Counted from the first letter of the stretch, positions 53,108 to 61,997 are shown. The stretch: 64,000 nt of DNA from Gallionella sp. (GCA_028707275.1 JAQTUP010000002.1:557198-621197); one strand, 5' to 3'. Notes: generated from the letters alone by a model not told the origin. Program-made: numbers and translations.

Positions 53108-54271
53108 ATGGAACTACGTTACGGTACGCAAATAATCACACCCGCTACCGATGAGACAGTTTTGCAGGCACTCACCCGTCAGGGCGTCGCATTGCGTTCT
53201 TCCTGTCGCGGCGGTGTCTGCCAGACCTGCGTGATGCGCTGCCTCGAAGGCGAGATTCCAGGCAGGGCCCAGTCAGGATTAAGTACGGATCTCATCAGCC
53301 AGCGCTATTTCATGCCCTGTGTCTGCAAGCCCTCGGGCGACATGGTATTAGCCCCGCCGCTGGCCGATGATTTTTTTGTTCCGGCGCAACTGGAACAGCG
53401 GCTGGATGACGAGCGCGGCATCATGTTCATGTTCGAACCCATGCGCACGCTCCCCACCTCTATTCTGGCCGTGATCGTGCGCGACAGTTGGGGGCACAAG
53501 GCGCGCTTCTCGCTCGCCACCAGACCGGATGTCGACTTCTACTTCGGTATTCATTTGCCCGCATACGACGTGTCAGAACTGGCCGAGCAGTGGCGGCAAT
53601 CATTACAAGTAGGCATGCAGATCGACATGCGCGAAGCGCTTCCCAGCGAGGACATCGCACAACTACCCGCATCTGACAGACCCAAGGATCCGCCCCCCGA
53701 TCCCGAGCTATGGGAGGCGCTGGGCGAAGGTGCATTGATGACTCCCATCCTTGAGGATTTTTACACGCGCGTCTACGCAGACCCGCAATTGATGTCTTTT
53801 TTTTCCGGCGTAACCCGGCAACGTCTGGTCGAGAAACAATATTCATTTTTGCACCAGGCGATCACGGGAAACAAGGTTTACTTCGGCAACCGGCCGCGCA
53901 ACACCCACCACTGGATGGTAATTTCCGACGCACTGATGGATCACCGCGAACAGCTGATGCTCGACTGCATGCGAGCACACGGACTCGCAGAAAAATGGGT
54001 GGAACGCTGGCGGTTGATAGAGGAATATTACCGCCCGGACATCGTCAAGTCGGCCCCTGTCCCGCGTCGTGTTGACGGAGTGGATCTTCCGCTGGAAGGT
54101 TTTGAGGAATTGGTCATAGACGTGGGCTCGATTTGCGATGGCTGTGGCAGCGTGCTCGAACCGGGCGAAACCGTACGCTATCACGTGCGACGGGGAACCA
54201 TTTACTGCTCACGATGCAACACCCGGGTACCGGCAAATCCGCAGGCGTCCTCTCCCGACGAATCGCTGTGA
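53108..54271 (+). CDS. 2Fe-2S ferredoxin / truncated haemoglobin / zinc-ribbon fusion
   Basis: 387 residues. Residues 1-85 are a plant-type 2Fe-2S domain with C33, C38, C41 and C71 (SSCRGGVCQTCV and MPCVCKPSGD). Residues about 95-195 form an unassigned middle domain, possibly PilZ- or flavin-like (ILAVIVRDSWGHKARFSLAT). Residues about 215-335 are a truncated globin (MTPILEDFYTRVYADPQLMSFFSGV, then FLHQAITGNKVYFGN and THHWMVISDALMDHREQLML). A zinc ribbon CDGC...YCSRC ends the protein. The ATG at 53108 follows GGAG. It suggests oxygen or NO chemistry coupled to electron transfer. Confidence 0.85.
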   Translation: MELRYGTQIITPATDETVLQALTRQGVALRSSCRGGVCQTCVMRCLEGEIPGRAQSGLSTDLISQRYFMPCVCKPSGDMVLAPPLADDFFVPAQLEQRLDDERGIMFMFEPMRTLPTSILAVIVRDSWGHKARFSLATRPDVDFYFGIHLPAYDVSELAEQWRQSLQVGMQIDMREALPSEDIAQLPASDRPKDPPPDPELWEALGEGALMTPILEDFYTRVYADPQLMSFFSGVTRQRLVEKQYSFLHQAITGNKVYFGNRPRNTHHWMVISDALMDHREQLMLDCMRAHGLAEKWVERWRLIEEYYRPDIVKSAPVPRRVDGVDLPLEGFEELVIDVGSICDGCGSVLEPGETVRYHVRRGTIYCSRCNTRVPANPQASSPDESL

Positions 54272-54366
54272 TGCGCGACTTTGCGACTGGCGGTCATGTT
54301 GGAACAACGATAAAAGCTGTCAGCCTGGCCGCTCCTGCCGCCGAACCGCCCGTCTGAGAACGGCTC

Positions 54367-55146
54367 ATGCTCGAAGAACTGCGCCTGTTTCTCAGCGCCA
54401 TACAATTTTTCACGCGCATTCCCGTACCTGCGTGGGTCGGACATTCTGCGCAACAGCTAAACCAGGCCGCGCGCTACTTCCCGATGGCAGGCGCAGTCGT
54501 TGGCCTGTTTTGTGCCGCCGTGCTGTGGCTGACGGCCCTTGTGCTGCCGCTACAGCTTTCAGTTGTGCTATCCATGACGACCGGCATCCTGATGACCGGC
54601 GCCTTTCACGAAGACGGCCTCTCCGACTTTGCCGACGGGCTGGGCGGTGGTTACACGCGGGAAAAAGCACTGGCGATCATGAAAGATTCGAGTATCGGCG
54701 CCTATGGTGCCATCTCGCTGATCATGGTGCTGCTGTTAAAATACCAGGCGCTGGTCGCGCTTTGCGGCTCACACTCATGGCTGTTCGCCGCCGCAGCACT
54801 GATCGCAGCCCACGCGATCAGCCGCCTGATGGCGACAAGCCTGATGCTGACCCAGGATTACATCAGGGACGACAACAGCGCGCGCGCCAAACCCGCAGCA
54901 CAACGGATCAGCCCTGCCAGCTTCGCCATCGCCCTCTTCACCGGCCTCATTACCCTGAGCCTTTTGTTTGCCGCAGGCGCGCACACCACCTCCATTTTCG
55001 CAGCGGTATTTTCCGCATTGCTGATGCGTGTATATCTGGGCTGGCGTCTGCAAAAACGCCTCGGCGGCTATACCGGCGACTGCCTGGGCGCCGTGCAGCA
55101 ACTCACCGAACTTGCGTTTTATCTGGGGCTGCTGGCCGTTTTCTAA
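54367..55146 (+). CDS. cobS: adenosylcobinamide-GDP ribazoletransferase (cobalamin synthase)
   Basis: A 259-residue integral membrane enzyme that joins adenosylcobinamide-GDP and alpha-ribazole (phosphate). Family marks are the start ELRLFLSAIQFFTRIPVP, then FPMAGAVVGLFCAAVLWL and the acidic motif FHEDGLSDFADGLGGGYTREKALAIMKDSSIGAYG. About six membrane spans. Starts 95 bases after the globin fusion gene; the CobC-like gene follows. Other late cob genes lie at 60.3-64 kb on the other strand. Confidence 0.96.
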   Translation: MLEELRLFLSAIQFFTRIPVPAWVGHSAQQLNQAARYFPMAGAVVGLFCAAVLWLTALVLPLQLSVVLSMTTGILMTGAFHEDGLSDFADGLGGGYTREKALAIMKDSSIGAYGAISLIMVLLLKYQALVALCGSHSWLFAAAALIAAHAISRLMATSLMLTQDYIRDDNSARAKPAAQRISPASFAIALFTGLITLSLLFAAGAHTTSIFAAVFSALLMRVYLGWRLQKRLGGYTGDCLGAVQQLTELAFYLGLLAVF

Positions 55147-55147
55147 A

Positions 55148-55187
55148 TCCCCTCCCCCCATACAGGGGGAGGGCCAGGGTGGGGGTA
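55148..55187 (+). repeat. G/C-rich palindromic repeat after cobS
   Basis: CCCCTCCCCCCATACAGGGG followed by GAGGGCCAGGGTGGGGG: hairpin in the gap between cobS and the phosphatase gene, of the same type as those inside hemW, cobQ and the hyfG-like gene. Confidence 0.8.
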
Positions 55188-55237
55188 GAGACGCAGAGAC
55201 CCACCGTAATCCATTGAACCACTACAGATCCTTTTTA

Positions 55238-55780
55238 ATGCAGACCCTGTATCTGATCCGCCACACCACACCCGACATTGCGCCCGGCATTTGTTACGGA
55301 CAACTCGACCTGAAATTAAAGGACAGCTTCGAGGAAGAGGCCTCCTGCGTGCAAAACTGGCTGCCATCCATGGATCTGATCATAGCCTCACCGCTGCTGC
55401 GCTGCCGAAAACTCGCCGAATTTCTGGCACTAACTGTAAACTGTAAACTGACAACTGATTTGCGTCTGATGGAAAAACACTTCGGTCTCTGGGAAGGGCT
55501 GCCATGGGACGACATTGCGCGCAGCGAGATCGACGCCTGGGCCTCCGACATCATGGGTTACGCGCCGACCGGCGGGGAATCGGCGCAACAACTGACGCAA
55601 CGCGTGCAGTCATTGTTGCGCGATGTGGCATTGTTGCCGCAACAGCACATCGCACTGATCGCGCACGGCGGGAGCATACGCGCGATACTGGCACAGCTGG
55701 CCGGCATCCCCTTGCCCGACACCCTGAACTGGGAGATAGACTACGGGGCGGTGATAGGAGTCAGCATTCCCCGCGACTGA
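55238..55780 (+). CDS. cobC: histidine phosphatase, probable alpha-ribazole phosphatase, with in-frame heptamers
   Basis: 180 residues. Phosphoglycerate-mutase-like fold with LIRHTTPDIAPGICYGQLD (catalytic RH; the ending CYGQ.D is typical of CobC), ASPLLRCRKLAEFL, EKHFGLWEGLPWDDI and LIAHGGSIRAILAQL. It would remove phosphate from alpha-ribazole 5'-phosphate. Residues 66-74 (TVNCKLTTD) derive from a heptamer array AACTGTA in frame at 55432-55457. Position next to cobS supports the assignment. Confidence 0.9.
   Translation: MQTLYLIRHTTPDIAPGICYGQLDLKLKDSFEEEASCVQNWLPSMDLIIASPLLRCRKLAEFLALTVNCKLTTDLRLMEKHFGLWEGLPWDDIARSEIDAWASDIMGYAPTGGESAQQLTQRVQSLLRDVALLPQQHIALIAHGGSIRAILAQLAGIPLPDTLNWEIDYGAVIGVSIPRD
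55432..55457 (+). repeat. heptamer array (AACTGTA) inside cobC
   Basis: AACTGTA, AACTGTA, AACTGAC, AACTG in frame with the phosphatase gene, between a conserved helix (KLAEFLAL) and LRLMEKHFG. Confidence 0.75.
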
Positions 55781-56008
55781 TCAGTCGAGCCGCCCCTGCC
55801 TCGCATGAAACACGTCGACTTCTGCACCGTCCATCAACGACAACAAGCAATCTCCAACTAAGCCTGTCGGCGATTATATCTTGACAGGACAAGCCGACCC
55901 CAATAAGATGCACAAAGGATACATGTATTAGACAATGCGGATGACGCATGCCTCCTGAACAGAGGGGCTGTGACAAAAGCCCCTTGTCATCAATAATTGT
56001 CTGAACCC

Positions 56009-56025
56009 GCGTTCAACGTGAACGC
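56009..56025 (+). promoter_or_regulatory. palindrome upstream of the truncated haemoglobin gene
   Basis: GCGTTCAACGTGAACGC: two 7-bp arms three bases apart, 48 bases before the start codon, a likely operator. The interval 55781-56072 has no gene. The regulator is unknown. Confidence 0.5.
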
Positions 56026-56072
56026 TCGACATTTAGCCGTGAAAAATCCTTTAAATAATTTGGAGTGCAAGA

Positions 56073-56435
56073 ATGAGTTTGTTTACTGAAATTGGTGGTG
56101 AAGGTGCAGTTGACGCAGCAGTAGATGTTTTTTATCGCAAAGTATTGAAAGATGAACGCATCTCACGCTTTTTCGAAGGTGTTGACATGGAAAAGCAGGC
56201 TGCCAAACAAAAAGCATTTCTGACGATGGCTTTCGGCGGACCGCACAACTACACCGGGGCTGACATGAGAAAAGGCCATGCACACCTGGTAGCACAAGGC
56301 CTGAACGACATGCATTTTGATGCCGTAGTCGAAAACCTGGCCGCCACGCTGACAGAATTGGGCGTAGCGCCTGACCTGATCGCTCAGGTTGCCGTGGTCG
56401 CCGAGAGCACCCGCAACGACGTTTTGTGTAAATAG
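56073..56435 (+). CDS. group I truncated haemoglobin
   Basis: A 120-residue 2-on-2 globin. B10 tyrosine in DVFYRKVLKDERI (Y21), FGGPHNYTGADMRKGHAHL with proximal histidine H69, and HFDAVVENLAATLTELG. Probably binds oxygen or NO. GGAG stands 10 bases before the ATG. A ferredoxin reductase gene follows 12 bases later, so the pair forms a split version of a flavohaemoglobin (NO dioxygenase), an inference from architecture. Confidence 0.95.
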   Translation: MSLFTEIGGEGAVDAAVDVFYRKVLKDERISRFFEGVDMEKQAAKQKAFLTMAFGGPHNYTGADMRKGHAHLVAQGLNDMHFDAVVENLAATLTELGVAPDLIAQVAVVAESTRNDVLCK

Positions 56436-56447
56436 TTTCAAGCACCC

Positions 56448-57401
56448 ATGGCCAAAGTTACTTATGGCGGGCTCTCTTATGAGTGCGGGGGGAATTCGAT
56501 CCTCGACTGTTTGACAGCCCAGGGTGTGCCGGTGCCATCCTCTTGTCGCGCAGGCGTTTGCCAGAGTTGCATCATGCGCGTCGTCGACGGACAAGTACCG
56601 CAGAAGGCCTCGGGCGGATTAAAACCCACGCTGATTGCACAGAATTACTTTTTAGCCTGCGCCTGTTACCCGGAAACAGATGTTGAGGTTGTCCTGCCCG
56701 ATGCCGCACTAGGTAAAATGAACACCCGCGTGATACGCGTGGAACAACTCAATGCCGATGTGCTCGGTATCTGGCTCAAACCCTCGCGCCCGCTGGAATA
56801 CAAGGCAGGACAATTCATCAATCTGTTCAAGGATGAGAGCACGACTCGCAGCTATTCGCTGGCCAGTGTGCCCGCACTGGAAGAGACGCTTTTCCTCAAT
56901 GTCAGACGAGTGCCCGATGGTCTGATGAGCAGCTGGCTGTTCGAAAATCTCAAACCTGACGATGAACTTACGATATCGGACGCCGCCGGTGATTGTTTCT
57001 ATGTCACAGGAAAACCCGAACAGAACATCCTGCTGATCGCGACCGGCAGCGGTCTTGCACCCTTGTACGGCATCATCCGCGACGCACTATTGAACGGGCA
57101 TCAGGGGATGCTCAGCCTGTATCACGGCAGCTATAACCCGGACGGATTTTATCTGGTCGAGGAATTACGGCAACTGATGCTGGCGCACCAAAACTTCAAA
57201 TATATCCCATGCGTATCAGACGGCGAGGCAACTGACGGGTATACTCCGGGAATGGTTTTGGATGTGGCGATGACGAAGCATGCCGATCTTACCGGCTGGC
57301 GTGTCTTTTTATGCGGCAATCCGGAGATGGTCAAGACAGCCAAACGACAAACCTTCTTTGCCGGGGCTTCCATGCGAGACATTTTCGCAGATCCTTTTTA
57401 G
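56448..57401 (+). CDS. 2Fe-2S ferredoxin-NAD(P)H reductase
   Basis: 317 residues. N-terminal plant-type 2Fe-2S domain with C33, C38, C41 and C71 (SSCRAGVCQSCIMR, FLACACYPE), clearly related to the same domain of the globin fusion at 53108. Then a FAD domain (FINLFKDESTTRSYSLAS) and an NAD(P) domain (NILLIATGSGLAPLYGII, WRVFLCGNPEMVKTAKR). It should pass electrons from NAD(P)H to the truncated haemoglobin encoded just upstream. Confidence 0.94.
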   Translation: MAKVTYGGLSYECGGNSILDCLTAQGVPVPSSCRAGVCQSCIMRVVDGQVPQKASGGLKPTLIAQNYFLACACYPETDVEVVLPDAALGKMNTRVIRVEQLNADVLGIWLKPSRPLEYKAGQFINLFKDESTTRSYSLASVPALEETLFLNVRRVPDGLMSSWLFENLKPDDELTISDAAGDCFYVTGKPEQNILLIATGSGLAPLYGIIRDALLNGHQGMLSLYHGSYNPDGFYLVEELRQLMLAHQNFKYIPCVSDGEATDGYTPGMVLDVAMTKHADLTGWRVFLCGNPEMVKTAKRQTFFAGASMRDIFADPF

Positions 57402-57463
57402 CCTGTGACAAAAGCTGCTGCTCCTGCCTTGCAGCAGCCCCTGTGACGGCGAAAGCACTGCTC

Positions 57464-57805
57464 CTACTTAACGAGGCGAAGAGCGTAAGGCACCCTGAAA
57501 GTCTTGCCATCTGATGTGGCAACAGCCCCCATGATGCAAAACACGAGATGGCAGACGCCCACCACAAAAAGCACCAGCACACCGATCAGAATAAAGGTCA
57601 GGACGACTCCGGCGAAATAGCCGATCATGGCCGTAATCGACCAGTTCAGCGCTTCCTTGGCCTGATCCTGTATATAGGGATCATCTTTTTTGACCAGATA
57701 CAAAATCAGACCCGGAATAAAACCGAAGAAGATGGTGCCTATCCATGTCAAAACTGCAATATTTTTTGCATCCTGTGTTGGCGATACAGAAATTTCGTTT
57801 TCCAT
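57464..57805 (-). CDS. DUF4870 small membrane protein
   Basis: 113 residues with three or four hydrophobic segments: NIAVLTWIGTIFFGFIPGLILYLV, ALNWSITAMIGYFAGVVLTFI and VLFVVGVCHLVFCIMGAVA. The motif KKDDPYIQDQAKEALNW is typical of DUF4870/Tic20-like proteins, of unknown function. GGGGAGC precedes the ATG. Stands alone. Confidence 0.88.
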   Translation of the reverse strand: MENEISVSPTQDAKNIAVLTWIGTIFFGFIPGLILYLVKKDDPYIQDQAKEALNWSITAMIGYFAGVVLTFILIGVLVLFVVGVCHLVFCIMGAVATSDGKTFRVPYALRLVK

Positions 57806-58163
57806 TTTGCTCCCCCTGTCAGATGTTGACCTTGCGTGACTCAGACTGACCGCGCAATTCCCGCGCACAGCCCCCTGACTGCCGGGTGAGCCGTGCAGCA
57901 CCCGAAAGTCGTCCACATCATATCACTTCAGACAGAACAGGGAGGCTAATGAAGCTTAAAACCTCAGTAAAATCAAAAAATTGCTCAGATTAATGCCGTG
58001 TGTACCCTGGTTCAGGATGACGCTCAACTTGTCATGGAAGAAGATAAAGCGCCTAATTCAGCCTGCATCATGCGCAGTCAATGCCGCAACAACCCCTTGT
58101 TTGTTTGTCGTTACAACGCCACCTGCCCGGGCCGGCGTTTACCCGTTCAATGAAGGAGAAATC
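57806..58163 (+). other. intergenic region with a short repeated motif
   Basis: 358 bases without a credible gene. At 58044-58068 the motif ATAAAGCGCCTAATTCAGCC recurs from 28721 (ATAAAGCGCCTAATCCAGTC), each followed by CATGCGCAG. Meaning unknown. Confidence 0.5.
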
Positions 58164-58976
58164 GTGATCAAATTTATTCTGGTTTTTTGCCTGGCTATTA
58201 TGCCTGCCATAAGCTTCGCCGAACCCGCTTCCGAACCCCGTATATCTTCAGAAAGGGCTGCGGAAAGTCTGCTGTCCGCCTTCATGTCTTACACGGACTT
58301 GCGCATCAGCTCCGTTCAACGTAGTCTCGAAATCCTGGCTGCCACGACCGAGGCCAGATCAAGAGAATGGGGAAAAATGAAAGACCTGCTGAGCGGCTAT
58401 CAGAAATCGGATGCCGGCCTCATCGTCTGGTTTGTCCGTCCCGATGGAAACTACTACACGGTCGACAAAGGACTCATGAATGTAAGCCTTGCCGACAGAA
58501 GCTATTTTCCGGGTCTGATGGCTGATCAGAAAATCACCGGCGCGCTGGTTATCAGCAAGAGCACCGCTCAGCGTTCTGCAGTGATCGCTATCCCCGTCAA
58601 GGAGAATGGCAAGGTTATCGGCGCGATCGGCGCGTCAGTTTTTCTTGACAAACTCGCCGAGCAGATCAATTCCGCCCTCGATCTTCGCAAAGAAATCGCT
58701 TTTTTCGCCCTGGCGCCAAACGGCCTGACCACGCTTCACCGGAAGACAGAACGCCATTTTATGGATCCCCGGGAATTGGGTAGCGAGACGCTCAAAAATG
58801 CCGTGAACGAAATGATGTCAGGAACCTCGGGAGAGGTCAGCTACGAGTTTGAGAATGCCACGAAGAAGACGATATACCGGACTTCCCCTGTTACCCAGTG
58901 GAAATTTGCAATAGTGTACAGCGCCGTGCCGCTGAAACAGACACGAAATCATGACGACTCCGCCGTCCTATATTGA
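58164..58976 (+). CDS. exported Cache-domain protein
   Basis: 270 residues. A signal peptide (MIKFILVFCLAIMPAISFA) and a double Cache-like ligand-binding domain: WFVRPDGNYYTVDKGLMNVS, DRSYFPGLMADQK, VIAIPVKENGKVIGAIGASV. There is no second membrane span and no signalling domain, so it is a free periplasmic or lipid-anchored binding protein. The GTG start at 58164 is taken because AAGGAG lies 5 bases before it. Possible partner receptors are not in the window. Confidence 0.8.
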   Translation: MIKFILVFCLAIMPAISFAEPASEPRISSERAAESLLSAFMSYTDLRISSVQRSLEILAATTEARSREWGKMKDLLSGYQKSDAGLIVWFVRPDGNYYTVDKGLMNVSLADRSYFPGLMADQKITGALVISKSTAQRSAVIAIPVKENGKVIGAIGASVFLDKLAEQINSALDLRKEIAFFALAPNGLTTLHRKTERHFMDPRELGSETLKNAVNEMMSGTSGEVSYEFENATKKTIYRTSPVTQWKFAIVYSAVPLKQTRNHDDSAVLY

Positions 58977-59306
58977 ACAGAATCACCTCGATGCCGGGTC
59001 TTGTGTACAAGTTGAGACCAACGGGGCCGAGTTGCGAGTAAAGCCCAGCCATCAAAGGCCCGGGCTTTCTGAATGACTGGCATCAACACCAGACGCAGCG
59101 CCTTCTCGCGCCGAAGGATGGAAAGATATACTGCCTGTCGGAACTGAACTTCCCTGAATCTTATCTCAGTTTTTGAGGACAAATAACGAAAATAGACAAT
59201 GGCTTGCAAGGCATGCATCATTGCCAGACCCGCCCCACCGCCACACTGACTATGATTAAGGCATCGTCAACAGTTGTAATTTGGATGTTTTTACTTAATT
59301 CTTAAT
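58977..59306 (+). other. intergenic, no gene seen
   Basis: 330 bases turning A/T-rich toward the Sel1 gene. A frame on the minus strand (58949-59221) has no family features. No clear promoter or terminator was found. Confidence 0.5.
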
Positions 59307-59318
59307 ATGGGAAATTGT

Positions 59319-60122
59319 ATGCGGAATGACCAACATGTGGTATTCAATTTTTTAAGATCTCATTTCATGTTGGCGGGTATTGGAGTGGCAAGTTTATTGT
59401 TAATTTCTGCCAACGCCAATGCTGTCAATAAGTGTACAGACAAAGAGGGCAATGTTTCGTACCAAACAGAAAAATGCCCGAATGATGCGAAGCAACAAAG
59501 TGTTGGTAACTTGAAACAAAGTTCCGAATCGTCAGATGATCGCGAACTATTGCCTGCACTGGTTGCCATGCAAAAAGGCGACTATGCGAAAGCGTTACAA
59601 ATTTTGGAGACACTCTCCAAACAAGGCCATGCAAAAGCACAGGTTAGTTTGGGAACCATGTATGTTAATGGGCGGGGTGTAAAACAGGACTATGCTACAG
59701 CGTTAAAACTGTTTGAGCAGGCTGCAAAACAGGGAGACTTACTGGCACTACATAATTTGGGAAGTATGTATAGCAAAGGACGCGGCGTACCTCAAAATGA
59801 TACAACTGCGCTTGAGTTTTATCGGAAGGCTGCTGAACAAGGAGCCGCCATGTCTCAAGAAGTAGTTGGCGAATATTATTATTTGGGAAAGGCGACACCT
59901 CAGAATTACCAGATTGCAAAAAACTGGCTTGAAAAAGCGGCGACACAAGGCAATGCCGCTGCCATGTACAACTTGGGAGTCATGAACGCCAACGGGCAAG
60001 GTGTCGATAAAAATTTCGCGGCTGCCCGATCATGGTTTCGAAAGGCAGTGACCGCAGGAGAGAAAAGTGATCCTTCAACAGCGGCACAAGCAAAAATGAT
60101 GCTCATGAAGCTGCCACAGTAA
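59319..60122 (+). CDS. exported DUF4124/Sel1-repeat protein
   Basis: 267 residues. A signal peptide (cleavage near NANA|VNKC) leads a DUF4124-like cysteine pair segment NKCTDKEGNVSYQTEKCP and five Sel1/TPR repeats, e.g. AQVSLGTMYVNGRGVKQDY, ALHNLGSMYSKGRGVPQND and AAMYNLGVMNANGQGVDKN. The ATG at 59319 follows GGGAAA; an ATG at 59307 is possible. Its A/T-rich composition differs from the cob genes downstream, suggesting recent acquisition. Function unknown, probably periplasmic protein contacts. Confidence 0.82.
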   Translation: MRNDQHVVFNFLRSHFMLAGIGVASLLLISANANAVNKCTDKEGNVSYQTEKCPNDAKQQSVGNLKQSSESSDDRELLPALVAMQKGDYAKALQILETLSKQGHAKAQVSLGTMYVNGRGVKQDYATALKLFEQAAKQGDLLALHNLGSMYSKGRGVPQNDTTALEFYRKAAEQGAAMSQEVVGEYYYLGKATPQNYQIAKNWLEKAATQGNAAAMYNLGVMNANGQGVDKNFAAARSWFRKAVTAGEKSDPSTAAQAKMMLMKLPQ

Positions 60123-60229
60123 AATTTTACGTTTTGCCCAAGCGTTTATCGGCAAGCAGATCGCGAGGTCAGCTCCGAAGTCATAGCATCTGTTCAGCAA
60201 CAGCGAATGCTCCCTTCGCACCGCCCTCA

Positions 60230-60315
60230 TCCCCCTTATCCGCCACCGAGCTGCGCAGCCGTGGCTATCGAGGGCACGCCACTCCCCACTAGCCACTAGC
60301 CACCCGCTACCAGCC
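60230..60315. repeat. MITE remnant and heptamer array (CACTAGC)
   Basis: GAGCTGCGCAGCC and GGCTATCGAGGGCACGCC at 60247-60281 match part of MITE copies B and C. Directly after comes a heptamer array CACTAGC CACTAGC CACCCGC. The gap 60123-60352 has no gene. Confidence 0.55.
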
Positions 60316-60352
60316 CAAAAATGAAGAAGTCGTGGGCCGGAATGACGACAGG

Positions 60353-61432
60353 CTAAATCTTCTCCGACACGGCCGCCTCTTCAAACGTGGCCATGCCGTT
60401 GTGCAATGCACAAGCCATGCGCAACAACGGCACGGCAACCGCAGCGCCGCTACCCTCCCCCAGTCGCATACCCAGTTGCAACAGGGGCTGCGCGTCCAGC
60501 GCCGCCAGTACGCGCTGATGACCGGGTTCAGCTGACATGTGGGCGAACAGTAACCAGTCCCGAACCTGAGGATTTATTCGAACCGCGAACAGCGCGGCGA
60601 CACTGCTGATAAAACCATCCACCAGCGAGGGTATGCCTTGCTGCGCCGCCGTTATATAAGCGCCCATCAAGGCTGCGATTTCAAAACCGCCGACGCAGCG
60701 CAATATTTCAAGCGCGCCCTCACCCTCGATCTCGCTCCCCGCAGGCCGAGGGAAAAGGCCATGAAGCTCCAGCGAGCGCTCAATCACCCAGGCCTTGTGC
60801 GCCACGCCTGCTCTGTCCAGGCCGGTGCCAGGACCTGCCAGCAATTGAGCCGACTCCTGCAACAGTGCGCAGGCGAGCGCCGAAGCCGATGTGGTGTTGG
60901 CGATCCCCATATCGCCACCGATAAACAACTGAATCCCCGCCTGTTTTGCACGCAGCACGCTCTCGCTGCCTGCCCGGATAGCCGACGCCAGCTGAATTCG
61001 GGTCATCGCAGGTTCCGCCGCGAAATTCGCCGTCATCGGCGCGATAACCGCACGCATCACATCGGGCCACTCTCCGGGATCGTTGACCACGCCCAGATTC
61101 ACCACTTCCAGTCGAGCGGCGAGCGTCTTCGCCAGCACGCTGATCGCAGCCCCCCCCAGAGCGAAATTCTTCACCATTTCGCCTGTCACCTCTTGCGGAA
61201 AGGCAGATACCCCCTCGTCGGCCACGCCGTGATCGGCCGCGAAAATACTGATCTGCACGCGCGCAACTTCCGGACGGGCCGACCCTTGCATGGCTGCTAA
61301 CGCTACTGCGACAGACTCCAGCATGCCCAGCGCACCGGGCGGTTTGGTGAGCATTCCCTGGCGCGCAAGCGCCTCCGTGCGTGCGCCTTCATTCAATGCG
61401 GCGCAAGGTTGCGCCAGATTATTAATGTCCAT
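60353..61432 (-). CDS. cobT: nicotinate-nucleotide-dimethylbenzimidazole phosphoribosyltransferase
   Basis: 359 residues. Makes alpha-ribazole phosphate for the lower ligand of cobalamin. Marks are [59 protein letters not shown], and PALVDGF-like [15 protein letters not shown] with the catalytic glutamate in [15 protein letters not shown]. The ATG at 61432 is chosen by homology. Last of the minus-strand cob genes here. Confidence 0.97.
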   Translation of the reverse strand: MDINNLAQPCAALNEGARTEALARQGMLTKPPGALGMLESVAVALAAMQGSARPEVARVQISIFAADHGVADEGVSAFPQEVTGEMVKNFALGGAAISVLAKTLAARLEVVNLGVVNDPGEWPDVMRAVIAPMTANFAAEPAMTRIQLASAIRAGSESVLRAKQAGIQLFIGGDMGIANTTSASALACALLQESAQLLAGPGTGLDRAGVAHKAWVIERSLELHGLFPRPAGSEIEGEGALEILRCVGGFEIAALMGAYITAAQQGIPSLVDGFISSVAALFAVRINPQVRDWLLFAHMSAEPGHQRVLAALDAQPLLQLGMRLGEGSGAAVAVPLLRMACALHNGMATFEEAAVSEKI

Positions 61433-61476
61433 TCCACCCCCTGAATTATCAACCCCGGTTCTCTTCCCGACAACGA

Positions 61477-61995
61477 CTACCGACCGCCTTTTACCGCCAG
61501 CGGCAAACCTGCCACCGTCAGGATCACGCGCTCGCAGATGTCCCCTAACTGCTGATGCAAGCGCCCCGCCTCGTCGCAATAGCGCCGCGACAGCTCACCC
61601 ATGGGGGTGACCCCCATGTTAGTCTCGTTGGAGACCAGAATAATCTGCCCGGGCAAATCGGGCAGTACGCGCAGCAATGCTGACACCTCGCGACGCAACA
61701 TGGCCTCGTCGCCCTCGCACAGCAATTGCGTCAACCACAGCGTCAGGCAATCCACCAGGACACAGCGCCCCGATGCGGCCTCGCGCTGCAAAACCGCTGC
61801 CAGATCGCCACCTGCACAGACCAGCTGCCAGGAGGCCGGTCGGCGTGCCTGATGGTGAGCCACGCGCTGCCGCATTTCCTCGTCGCGCACCTCGGCCGTG
61901 GCAATATACAGCACAGGCAAGCCTGAGTCTGTCGCATGCTGTTCGGCAATCCGGCTTTTGCCTGAACGCACCCCGCCCAGGATCAATTCTCTCAA
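61477..61995 (-). CDS. cobU: bifunctional adenosylcobinamide kinase/guanylyltransferase
   Basis: 172 residues. Phosphorylates adenosylcobinamide and then attaches GMP. The P-loop [42 protein letters not shown] and [25 protein letters not shown] are family signatures, with the catalytic histidine in RVAHHQARR. It follows cobQ by 2 bases. Confidence 0.97.
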   Translation of the reverse strand: MRELILGGVRSGKSRIAEQHATDSGLPVLYIATAEVRDEEMRQRVAHHQARRPASWQLVCAGGDLAAVLQREAASGRCVLVDCLTLWLTQLLCEGDEAMLRREVSALLRVLPDLPGQIILVSNETNMGVTPMGELSRRYCDEAGRLHQQLGDICERVILTVAGLPLAVKGGR

Positions 61996-61997
61996 TG

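Noticed and set aside
54272..54366. Cobalamin riboswitch before cobS
   Set aside because: Only 95 bases are available and no B12-box-like sequence is visible.
54138..55217. 359-codon frame overlapping cobS
   Set aside because: Arginine-rich out-of-frame translation of the cobS gene; cobS itself has all family motifs.
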